A stretch of 6,508 nucleotides of DNA from JAVBQU01 sp031548675 (GTDB lineage: Bacteria; Bacteroidota; Bacteroidia; Bacteroidales; P3): contig JAVBQU010000241.1 in the NCBI GenBank assembly GCA_031548675.1, positions 1-6,508 of the forward strand, in the 5' to 3' direction. This document shows positions 1-6,508 of the stretch, one piece after another. Under the pieces are notes generated by a model, which saw nothing but the letters and a program-made list of their open reading frames with translations, did no database searches and had not been told where the DNA came from. How positions within the stretch are numbered: the first letter of the stretch is position 1; each line of letters begins with the position of its first letter. Both the position numbers and the translations under genes were made by a program.

Positions 1-1189
1 AGCTGTAAATCCTGTAAAATACTATGAAAGCCGTATTATTTTAGATGACAAAATGCTGAATCCGGAAGAATGGAAAAATCGCCTGTGTAAATATTCGGGC
101 ATGCTAACACCCGAAAAATTAATTTTAGATGGTGAATCTAATATTCAATTTTCAATTATCCGGAAATATTATGTAAGCAGCGAGGGAACTTCTATTGTAC
201 AGAACAATAGCTATTGTCATTTATTTATAAATGGAAGAACACAAGCTGATGATGGTATGGAACTTCCTCTATATAAGCATTACTTTGCACATACTCCTTC
301 TGGTTTGCCTGCCGATGATGTGATGGTGAATGATACCAAGCAATTAATAAAAACATTAGTAAGTATGCGGAAAGCTCCGGTTGTAGATTCTTATACAGGA
401 CCGGCTATGTTATCGAATGATGCGGCAGGGGTATTTTTTCATGAGATTTTCGGGCATCGAGTAGAAGGTAAGCGGTTGAAAAGCGAAAGCGACGGGCAGA
501 CTTTTAAAAAGAAAGTAAATGAAATTGTTTTGAATCCGGATATTTCTGTGGTTTTTGATCCAACAGCTACAGTTTATAAAGGGATTCCGTTGAACGGTAG
601 TTTTTTATATGATGACGAAGGAGTAAAAGGTGAAAAAGTGCTGGTTGTGGATAAAGGAATTTTGAAAAACTTTTTAATGACACGCACACCGATTGATAGT
701 TTTCCCCGTTCTAATGGTCATGCCCGTGCTCAAGCTGGCTTTCAGCCTGTTTCGCGACAATCAAACCTTATCGTTGAAACGGTTAAACCCTATACGGATG
801 AGCAATTGCGTAAAATGCTGATTGAAGAAATTAAAAAGCAAGGTAAAGAATATGGTTATCTTTTTGGTACAGTACAAGGCGGTTTTACCATGACCGGACG
901 TTTTATGCCTAATTCATTTAATGTTACTCCCATAGAAGTATATCGCGTATATGCTGATGGTCGCCCTGACGAACTGGTACGCGGAGTTGATTTAGTAGGA
1001 ACTCCCTTAGCCATGTTCTCCAAAGTAGAGGCATTGGGAAATATTCCCGGAAATTTTGCGGGAACCTGCGGGGCAGAATCGGGAGGAATACCTGCCGGTT
1101 GTTGTTCTCCGGCTGTATTTGTGAAACAAATAGAAATGCAGAAAAAAGACAAATCACAAAATCGTCCGCCTATTTTAAGCCGTCCTTAA
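1..1189 (+). CDS. TldD-type zinc metallopeptidase, catalytic subunit (5' end outside window)
   Basis: This gene belongs to the TldD/PmbA family (peptidase U62), whose TldD members degrade unstructured peptides in a TldD/TldE complex. The frame is open from base 2 to the TAA at 1187-1189 (395 codons), so the ATG at 53 is internal. Relative to E. coli TldD, roughly 115 or more N-terminal residues are missing. The zinc site is intact: HEIFGH (an HExxxH motif) at 440-457, followed by RVEGKR, and the cysteine ligand loop AGTCGAESGG at 1058-1087 (Cys codon 1067-1069). Other family blocks are SYTGPAML before the HExxxH motif, PLNGSFLYDDEGV at 587-625 and SNGHAR at 710-727. A close paralogue starts 26 nt after its stop, implying one operon and a heteromeric enzyme. 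Whether this subunit has a signal peptide cannot be seen. Family assignment is firm; substrate is unknown. Confidence 0.93.
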   Translation, partial: AVNPVKYYESRIILDDKMLNPEEWKNRLCKYSGMLTPEKLILDGESNIQFSIIRKYYVSSEGTSIVQNNSYCHLFINGRTQADDGMELPLYKHYFAHTPSGLPADDVMVNDTKQLIKTLVSMRKAPVVDSYTGPAMLSNDAAGVFFHEIFGHRVEGKRLKSESDGQTFKKKVNEIVLNPDISVVFDPTATVYKGIPLNGSFLYDDEGVKGEKVLVVDKGILKNFLMTRTPIDSFPRSNGHARAQAGFQPVSRQSNLIVETVKPYTDEQLRKMLIEEIKKQGKEYGYLFGTVQGGFTMTGRFMPNSFNVTPIEVYRVYADGRPDELVRGVDLVGTPLAMFSKVEALGNIPGNFAGTCGAESGGIPAGCCSPAVFVKQIEMQKKDKSQNRPPILSRP

Positions 1190-1215
1190 GTTATTAATTA
1201 AAAATTTGGTATATC

Positions 1216-3060
1216 ATGAAAAAGATCCATTATATAACCCTATTGCTGAGTGTATTATTTGTTTATAAACCCTCAGCAGCACAAAACGAATCGCCGGATG
1301 ATAAAATATTTTTTAGTGCAATGAATGATGCAATTCAGGAGCATCTGAATAAACTAAAATTAGATAAATTAAAATCACCTTTTTATATAGATTATAGCAT
1401 AACGAATGCTCAAATGATAAGTGTGGAAAGTTCATTGGGCGGTATTGTCAGTTCATTCGAAAAACCTTATAGCAATGCAGATGCCAATGTATTGGTAGGA
1501 GATTATCAGCAGAATAACCTAAACTTTTATACAGAAAACAGCATGTATGGCTTTTATGGAGGAGGATTTTATATACCTATGCCCCAGCAAGCCAATTATG
1601 ATGCAGTGAGGCGAAGCCTGTGGATAAAAACAGACAATTCCTATAAAGCAGCGGCAGAGTTGATAGAAAATAAAATAGGTTCGCTAAATCAGCAGAATAT
1701 TCCGGAGGAAGAATTAAAATTAGCCGATTTATCGAAAGTTCCTGTTCAAACTCAAATTTTGCAAAATAAGATTACAGAAAATCTTAGTAAACAACAATGG
1801 GAATCGTTAGCCAAAGAACTTTCATCTGCATTTATTAATTATCCATATTTTACTTCATCAGGGGTTAATATATACAGTTATCATGCTGATGTTTACTATT
1901 TGAATAGCGAAGGGATGAAATATAAACAACCTTTCGATTTGGTTTGCTTGCGTATTTATGCAACAACTGTAGCCGATGATGGTGAACCTTTGATGGATTA
2001 TGCTAATTTATATTTTACAGACAGCAGGCAAATACCTGCCATCGATTCTTTAAAAAATGTAACACTTAGAATGGCATCATTGTTAAATCAATTACGTACT
2101 GCACCGGTTATAAGCGAAACTTACAGCGGACCTGTATTGTTTGAGGGAGAAGCTGTAGGAGAGATTGTTTCCCAATGTTTTATTGAAAACGCAAATGGGC
2201 TTTTAGCAGGGCGAAAACCTTTTGCCAGCAATGCTAATATGCTGGCTTGGAATAGCGAATATTTTCCTTCTGAAAATAACCTTGAGGCTATGATAGGAAA
2301 AAAAGTAGTTTCTCGCGATTTATCAATTAATGCCCTTGATGGAACCCAAGAATTTAATAAAATACCGCTTATCGGATCTTACAAACTGGATGCTGAAGGT
2401 GTAAGTGTAAAAAGTTCAACTTCTTTAATTACAAATGGAGTTTTGCAAACAGTTTTGAGTGACCGTATACCTACACTCAAAATCCAAGCATCAAACGGAC
2501 ATAAAAGATTGGCTTTGTTTGATGGAAGGTTAAGTTCGAGTTTGTGTTCGGGAGTCATAGAAATGACAAGCAGCAAAAAAACTTCGATGGCTAAACTAAA
2601 AAAACAATTGCTTGCTTTGGCAAAAGAAGAGGACTACGAATATGCTTACATAATTAAAAAAATAGCCAGCCCTATGGCAAATGTTCCCGGAGTGTATAAA
2701 TATACATCCACAAGAAAAGGGCAAAGCATTACAAGTCCTGTTTATGCCTACCGTATTTCGGTAAAAGATGGAAGTGAAACTTTAGTCCGTATGACCAAAG
2801 TTACAGGAATGAACCTTAAAGCATTTAAGCGTGTGGTTGCTGTTTCCGATAATCAGCAAGTGTATAATACATTGCAGAAAGGGTCTAAAAAGAGCTATTA
2901 TAGTTATTATTCAGATTTTAATTTAGTAGGAGTTCCCAGCAGCTTTATTATTCCTGAAGGTATTTTATTTCAAGAATTAGATATTGAAAAGGATAAAAAT
3001 ATTGTTTTGAAAAAAGAACCGATTGCTCCCAATCCTTTGGTATCACAGGGGACGAAGTGA
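1216..3060 (+). CDS. Secreted TldE/PmbA-like non-catalytic partner of the TldD-family peptidase
   Basis: This is a complete 614-residue protein. It starts at ATG 1216, preceded by A/T-rich sequence without a Shine-Dalgarno motif, and ends at TGA 3058-3060. Residues 1-22 form a Sec signal peptide (MKK, hydrophobic ITLLLSVLFVY, then PSAA|Q), so export is likely. The body is paralogous to the upstream gene: SGPVLF at 304-309, PLIGSYKLDAEGV at 384-396 and SNGHKR at 426-431 match blocks there in the same order. The HExxxH position reads SQCFIE (residues 319-324, bases 2170-2187), and the C-terminal cysteine loop is replaced by a Tyr-rich stretch followed by NLVGVPSSF (569-577). No zinc ligand remains. 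E. coli TldE/PmbA likewise lacks the zinc site and pairs with TldD. It is longer than E. coli PmbA (about 450 aa), partly from the signal peptide and a Gly/aromatic loop at 111-120. A role as structural or substrate-guiding subunit is inferred. Confidence 0.9.
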   Translation: MKKIHYITLLLSVLFVYKPSAAQNESPDDKIFFSAMNDAIQEHLNKLKLDKLKSPFYIDYSITNAQMISVESSLGGIVSSFEKPYSNADANVLVGDYQQNNLNFYTENSMYGFYGGGFYIPMPQQANYDAVRRSLWIKTDNSYKAAAELIENKIGSLNQQNIPEEELKLADLSKVPVQTQILQNKITENLSKQQWESLAKELSSAFINYPYFTSSGVNIYSYHADVYYLNSEGMKYKQPFDLVCLRIYATTVADDGEPLMDYANLYFTDSRQIPAIDSLKNVTLRMASLLNQLRTAPVISETYSGPVLFEGEAVGEIVSQCFIENANGLLAGRKPFASNANMLAWNSEYFPSENNLEAMIGKKVVSRDLSINALDGTQEFNKIPLIGSYKLDAEGVSVKSSTSLITNGVLQTVLSDRIPTLKIQASNGHKRLALFDGRLSSSLCSGVIEMTSSKKTSMAKLKKQLLALAKEEDYEYAYIIKKIASPMANVPGVYKYTSTRKGQSITSPVYAYRISVKDGSETLVRMTKVTGMNLKAFKRVVAVSDNQQVYNTLQKGSKKSYYSYYSDFNLVGVPSSFIIPEGILFQELDIEKDKNIVLKKEPIAPNPLVSQGTK

Positions 3061-3070
3061 AAAAGTATTT

Positions 3071-3120
3071 ATGAAAGAAGCTGCTTATAATCAATTATAA
3101 GCAGCTTCTTTCATATTTTA
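3071..3120 (+). terminator. Strong Rho-independent terminator after the TldD/TldE-like pair
   Basis: A perfect inverted repeat has a left arm at 3071-3091, a TCAA loop at 3092-3095 and a right arm at 3096-3116. This gives 21 uninterrupted base pairs containing GAAAGAAGCTGC. The right arm runs into TTTT (3117-3120) and then ATTTG. The stem begins 10 nt after the stop codon at 3058-3060. An AAAAA run at 3061-3065 lies just outside the left arm and would give a U-tract on the other strand, so it might also stop transcription from the right. The T-tract is short and interrupted, but the stem is very stable. Confidence 0.88.
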
Positions 3121-3133
3121 TTTGTAAGAAACA

Positions 3134-3164
3134 TTTCATTTTTAAATGTAATTTCCTAACTTTG
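3134..3164 (+). promoter_or_regulatory. Predicted Bacteroidota-type promoter of the TPR/MORN gene
   Basis: TAACTTTG at 3157-3164 matches the Bacteroidota -7 consensus TAnnTTTG exactly. TTTC at 3134-3137, one mismatch from the -33 element TTTG, lies upstream with a 19-bp spacer, the usual distance. Transcription would start around 3170, leaving a short A/T-rich leader of roughly 40 nt before the ATG at 3208. Its place just after a terminator and before a long gene supports the call. No operator or riboswitch-like structure is evident in the leader. Confidence 0.6.
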
Positions 3165-3207
3165 TCTGGCATTAATATAAAATTTCAAAACCAATAAATA
3201 CTTACCT

Positions 3208-6200
3208 ATGCGGAAAATTATTCTTTTTATAGCATGTTTTTGGATATCTTTTTTGCCTTTATGTGCCCAAAAATCAGAAAAATATGTAAGTGCAAGTTCA
3301 TTAATAGAACAAGGTATTAAGCAGTATGATGAAAAAGCATATGAAAAAGCTTTGGAATTGTTTAATAAAGTTAATCCTAACGATCCTCAGTATTCATGGG
3401 CATTGTATGAAAAAATGCTTACCTATAATGCAATGGATAGCAACATACTTAGTTTTGCAGTTATTGATACTTTAATGCATTTTGAATCAAAATTTACAGT
3501 TCATTATTATAACATGATAGGTGTAACTTATAGCGATGCCAAAGAATTCGACAAAGCTGAAGCTGTTTTTGCTAAAGTTTACGATAAATATCAATATCAA
3601 CCCTTGTTTATATATAACTATGGCATTGTAGAATACCGAAAAGGTAATTTTGATTTAGCGGAAAAACTGTTTAGCAGGGCTATCCGCCTTAATCCGTACC
3701 ATTATCGAAGCCATTTGTTTTTGGGATGCATAAATTATGCCAAAGGACGTTTGGTTCCTGCTTTGATGTGCTTTAGCTTTGCCTCTAACGTAGCTTCAAA
3801 TAATGATCAATCTTATACAGCAGCCTTATTTTTTGAAAAAGCAGTGGAGGAAAAATTAGGAGAAACCATTACAGCGGAATCAAAAGGAATATTGGCAGAG
3901 TCAGCATCAACAGACGAAATTAATCAGGTCTTTACTGAACTTGAATTTTTGATAAAATCGAATTTTGTCGCAAATAAAAAATTTAAAGCAGAATCGGACA
4001 TCAATTTTAATTTTGTCAAACAAACCCAATTGATTTTCGAGAATATCAAACCGCAAAGTGGAGCAATCGATATTTACAATCAGCTTTATATCCCTTATTA
4101 TAATCAAGTTCAAGAGCATAAATATTTTAAAACGTATGCTTATCGTATTTCCGGTTTTATTGATAATAAAAAAGTGCAAAAACAAATTAATAAGAATGTA
4201 GCTAAAATCAAGGAATATATTGCATGGGCATATAATTACCTTGAGCAAGGCAGAGGAAAACTTTTTAATTCAGCAGAAACTCAATATTACACTTTTATCG
4301 GCAATAATTTAGACGGAGTTGGGCAATACAGCGATGCAGTAAAAAAAGAAAGAACAGGGGTATGGAATTATTATTATGCAGAAAGCAGTAAAATGTCAGA
4401 AGGTTCTTATCAAAATAATAAACGCAATGGCAAGTGGACGTTCTATCATGTGAATGGAAGTGTTTCAAGCGTAGAGAATTATCTTAATGATTCAATACAC
4501 GGAACTTATATAGGTTATAACGATAATGGTGTGGTTTCTCAAAAGTCGCATTTTGATAATGGTCGTGCTATTGATACAATCTATTTTTATAACAAATCTG
4601 GCAATTTAGAAAAAATAGTAATTTTAGGAGCAGATGGAAAAATGCAGCAACAAATTACTTATTTTAACAATGGTAATATTAATGAGTCTACGGAGTATAA
4701 AAACGGAGCGATGAATGGAAAGTATGAGCGGAATTATGCAGATGGAAGCCCCTTGCTGAGAAGCATGTTTGTACAGGATGCTCCTGAAGGTAAAGCTACT
4801 TTTTATTATGCAAATGGACAAATTGACCGTATTTTAAATTTTAGCAAAGGGCAGACTACGGGCAGACAGGAAAGTTATTATTCTAATGGAAAGCCCTATG
4901 CAATCTATACAACCAATGAAAAGGGAGAAAATATAGGTTGGGGTGTGACTTATTTTCGCAACGGGCTATTGACTGATTCTATATTTTATAATGAAAGAGG
5001 GGAAGAAAATGGAACTGCTTATTATTTTAATTCGAATGGAAAGTTGGATTTTACCTTAGACTTTAAGAAAGCAAAGCCTCAATCCTATATACAGTATAAC
5101 GGAAAAGGGGAAAAAATGGCGGAAGGCAAAAGAATTAAAGATACTTTGGCTTTTAAGTTACTATATCCTCATGGGACAACAAGGCTTATGGGTACTTACC
5201 GCACAGCCAAACGAGACGGATTATGGACACAATATAACAGGTTGGGAGTGATAGATAGAAAAGCCTATTATAAAAATGGGGTTTTGGAAGGCGATTTTTT
5301 GGATTACTATAGTAATGCGCAGGTTTACGAGACAATTTCTTATACTGAAGGCAATAGGGACGGGTATAATGTAATGTATTATAAAAATAAACAAATAGGG
5401 CATGAAGGATTTTTTGGTTCAGGAAATCATGCCGGTCTATGGAATACCTATTATCCGAATGGAAAATTACAATTAGCAACATATTATATAGATGGCAAAA
5501 TGAATGGAACCCTTGCTAGTTACACTTATGAGGGGAAAAAAGAATTTGAAGAAGTGTATGAAAATGATTGTATAATTCAAAGGATAACATATGATAAAGA
5601 TGAAAAAGTTGTAAGTTCATGCACATTAAAAAATGGAAACGGTTTATTGGAATTGAAACATGCCAATGGTAAACTTGCTCTTACTGTACCAGTTTTAGGA
5701 GGAAAATTGACGGATACACTTCGTGCGTATAATATAAATGGGATTTTGATATCACAAGCAATATATGTTGATGGCTTATTGCATGGACAAAGAATTGGCT
5801 TTAATGATAAGGGAGAAAAAACATTAGAAACAAACTATATCTTGGGTAAAGAAAATGGAATCTCGAAAATTTATTCAGACGGAAAATTAATATCGGAAGA
5901 TGAGTATGATTTGGGAATTCCCATTAAACAAACAGAATACTATCCGTCCGGTAAAATTAAACAGATAGTTTATCTCGATGAAAACGGCTATACAACCGAT
6001 ACATGTTTTACATTTGCCGAAGACGGCAGTTTGGCATACGCAACTATTTGTAACGAAGGTATGTTAGTTTCGTTTCTATATCTCGATAAAACAGGAAAAT
6101 ATGTAGAAATACCCATGATAGAAAAAGATGTGCAAGTTCGTACATTCTTTGCCAATGGAAACCCATCGTATGAAGCCCATTGCGTTAATACATGGCTAGA

Positions 6201-6508
6201 AGGACCGGTAAAAACATGGCATTCTAATGGTACGCTTGCCTCCGAAAATAATTATACCCAAAATGAACTGAATGGCGAATCAAAAATCTATTCCAATAAA
6301 GGAATTTTGTTAAAGCATTCGTTTTATCAAAATAACAGATTAAACGGCATGGTCAAAAAATATTCCGATACAGGTATTTTATTAGAGGAAAAAGAATATC
6401 TGAATGATCAGCTTCATGGTACTTGCAAGTACTACAATGCTAAAGGCGGTTTAAAAAGCACCTGTCAATATTACAATGGAGAATTGGTATCAGAAATTGT
6501 AGCAAAAT
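3208..6508 (+). CDS. Large secreted TPR and MORN_2-repeat protein (3' end outside window)
   Basis: I read this frame codon by codon: it is open for 1100 codons from ATG 3208 to the right edge with no stop. The ATG is the only possible start, because an in-frame TAA lies at 3178 and no other start codon falls between. Residues 1-20 are a signal peptide (MRK, hydrophobic IILFIACFWISFLPL, cut at LCA|Q), so the protein is predicted to be exported. Residues 29-199 hold TPRs, 200-383 a mostly helical linker without a recognised domain, and 384 onward an array of MORN_2-like units (typically GxWxxYYxNGK...YxNGxxN). TPRs usually mediate protein-protein contacts and MORN_2 units form beta-hairpin repeats, so a scaffold or surface role is plausible but inferred. 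The C-terminus, where a type IX secretion tail or effector domain could lie, is not visible. Automatic annotation of MORN_2 proteins as 'YwqK family antitoxin' should not be taken as function. Confidence 0.9.
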   Translation, partial: MRKIILFIACFWISFLPLCAQKSEKYVSASSLIEQGIKQYDEKAYEKALELFNKVNPNDPQYSWALYEKMLTYNAMDSNILSFAVIDTLMHFESKFTVHYYNMIGVTYSDAKEFDKAEAVFAKVYDKYQYQPLFIYNYGIVEYRKGNFDLAEKLFSRAIRLNPYHYRSHLFLGCINYAKGRLVPALMCFSFASNVASNNDQSYTAALFFEKAVEEKLGETITAESKGILAESASTDEINQVFTELEFLIKSNFVANKKFKAESDINFNFVKQTQLIFENIKPQSGAIDIYNQLYIPYYNQVQEHKYFKTYAYRISGFIDNKKVQKQINKNVAKIKEYIAWAYNYLEQGRGKLFNSAETQYYTFIGNNLDGVGQYSDAVKKERTGVWNYYYAESSKMSEGSYQNNKRNGKWTFYHVNGSVSSVENYLNDSIHGTYIGYNDNGVVSQKSHFDNGRAIDTIYFYNKSGNLEKIVILGADGKMQQQITYFNNGNINESTEYKNGAMNGKYERNYADGSPLLRSMFVQDAPEGKATFYYANGQIDRILNFSKGQTTGRQESYYSNGKPYAIYTTNEKGENIGWGVTYFRNGLLTDSIFYNERGEENGTAYYFNSNGKLDFTLDFKKAKPQSYIQYNGKGEKMAEGKRIKDTLAFKLLYPHGTTRLMGTYRTAKRDGLWTQYNRLGVIDRKAYYKNGVLEGDFLDYYSNAQVYETISYTEGNRDGYNVMYYKNKQIGHEGFFGSGNHAGLWNTYYPNGKLQLATYYIDGKMNGTLASYTYEGKKEFEEVYENDCIIQRITYDKDEKVVSSCTLKNGNGLLELKHANGKLALTVPVLGGKLTDTLRAYNINGILISQAIYVDGLLHGQRIGFNDKGEKTLETNYILGKENGISKIYSDGKLISEDEYDLGIPIKQTEYYPSGKIKQIVYLDENGYTTDTCFTFAEDGSLAYATICNEGMLVSFLYLDKTGKYVEIPMIEKDVQVRTFFANGNPSYEAHCVNTWLEGPVKTWHSNGTLASENNYTQNELNGESKIYSNKGILLKHSFYQNNRLNGMVKKYSDTGILLEEKEYLNDQLHGTCKYYNAKGGLKSTCQYYNGELVSEIVAK
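3292..3804 (+). repeat. TPR region (residues 29-199) of the large repeat protein
   Basis: The 34-residue TPR pattern fits in continuous register at residues 29-62 (G36, A48, F52, P60), 98-131 (G105, Y108), 132-165 (G139, Y142, A151, F155, A158, P163) and 166-199 (G173, Y176, A184, F188). The third is closest to consensus, ending in RAIRLNP. Residues 63-97 fill the gap of about one repeat and may be a degenerate copy. TPRs form a helical solenoid used for protein binding. They sit right after the signal peptide, so they would face the periplasm or the outside. Confidence 0.85.
4357..6508 (+). repeat. Array of at least 30 MORN_2-like protein repeats
   Basis: Starting each unit at its leading Gly (or the aligned position), units begin at residues 384, 408, 432, 456, 480, 504, 528, 552, 577, 602, 625, 647, 671, 695, 719, 743, 767, 790, 812, 836, 860, 884, 906, 931, 954, 975, 999, 1023, 1047 and 1071. 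A thirty-first begins at 1095 and is cut by the window edge. Good examples are GKWTFYHVNG (408), GLWTQYNRLG (671), GLWNTYYPNG (743) and GTCKYYNAKG (1071). Key positions are G1, an aromatic at 6, often Y7, N9 and G10, an aromatic near 18, and N or H at 24. Several units (456, 625, 647, 790, 931, 954) are degenerate, but spacing stays at 21-25 residues. The units are diverged at the DNA level, so this is an old expansion rather than recent tandem duplication. Confidence 0.88.

Noticed and set aside
53..55. ATG as the start of the first gene
   Set aside because: The frame is open upstream to base 2 with protein-like sequence, and family members have a substantial N-terminal region before this point, so it is an internal Met.
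856..1157. Two overlapping minus-strand open frames inside the TldD-type gene
   Set aside because: Both lie opposite conserved catalytic coding sequence and show no recognisable domain, promoter or separate spacing.
1190..1215. Separate promoter or terminator between the two TldD-family genes
   Set aside because: The 26-nt A/T-rich gap shows no hairpin and no TAnnTTTG element, so co-transcription is the simpler reading.
2379..2576. Minus-strand open frame inside the TldE-like gene
   Set aside because: It is antisense to a conserved family block and its translation resembles no protein family.
3121..3124. TTTG as the -33 element of the promoter
   Set aside because: It is 32 bp from TAACTTTG, too far. 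TTTC at 3134-3137 has the right 19-bp spacing.
3208..3267. Lipoprotein signal in the large repeat protein (Cys10 or Cys19)
   Set aside because: FIA-C is too close to the N-terminus, and LPL-C has Leu rather than Gly, Ala or Ser before the Cys. A standard signal peptidase I site at LCA|Q fits better.
3907..4248. Minus-strand open frame of 113 codons
   Set aside because: It is fully antisense to the continuous TPR/MORN frame. Its hydrophobic Ile/Phe-rich translation is what the reverse of AT-rich Lys/Asn codons gives.
4624..5482. Minus-strand open frames opposite the MORN array
   Set aside because: They are shadows of the repeat-coding strand, with no repeat structure or initiation signal of their own.
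4357..6508. DNA-level tandem repeat or CRISPR-like array with a 72-bp period
   Set aside because: The periodicity is in the protein. Units are strongly diverged at the nucleotide level and lie in one continuous coding frame without constant repeats or spacers.

Overview
The window looks like chromosomal DNA of a member of the Bacteroidota. The evidence is visibly AT-rich coding sequence, start codons preceded by A/T-rich sequence with no Shine-Dalgarno motif, signal peptides ending in '..A|Q', a TAnnTTTG-type promoter element, and a long TPR plus MORN_2-type repeat protein of a kind common in that phylum. All three genes are on the + strand and coding density is high. I see no RNA genes, mobile elements or CRISPR array.

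Region 1 (1-3060) holds two paralogous TldD/PmbA-family genes 26 nt apart, very likely co-transcribed. The first is cut by the left window edge and keeps the full zinc-site signature of an active TldD-type metallopeptidase (HEIFGH plus a GTCG cysteine loop). The second is complete (614 aa), begins with a clear Sec signal peptide and has lost every zinc ligand, so it is a TldE/PmbA-like non-catalytic partner. Together they suggest a two-subunit TldD/TldE-type peptidase. Unlike the cytoplasmic Escherichia coli pair, it probably works outside the inner membrane. The pair ends at a strong intrinsic terminator with a perfect 21-bp stem.

Region 2 (3061-3207) is the terminator plus a predicted Bacteroidota-type promoter (-33-like TTTC, 19-bp spacer, TAACTTTG), so the third gene is probably a separate transcription unit.

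Region 3 (3208-6508) is a single open frame of 1100 codons that runs off the right edge without a stop. It encodes a secreted protein with a signal peptide, about four recognisable TPRs plus one degenerate one, a helical linker, and then at least 30 MORN_2-like units. Of the 29 unit-to-unit spacings, 19 are exactly 24 residues. Its function is unknown. The very long, regular array is the most unusual object here, but repeat proteins of this type are known, and nothing in the window proves a new system.
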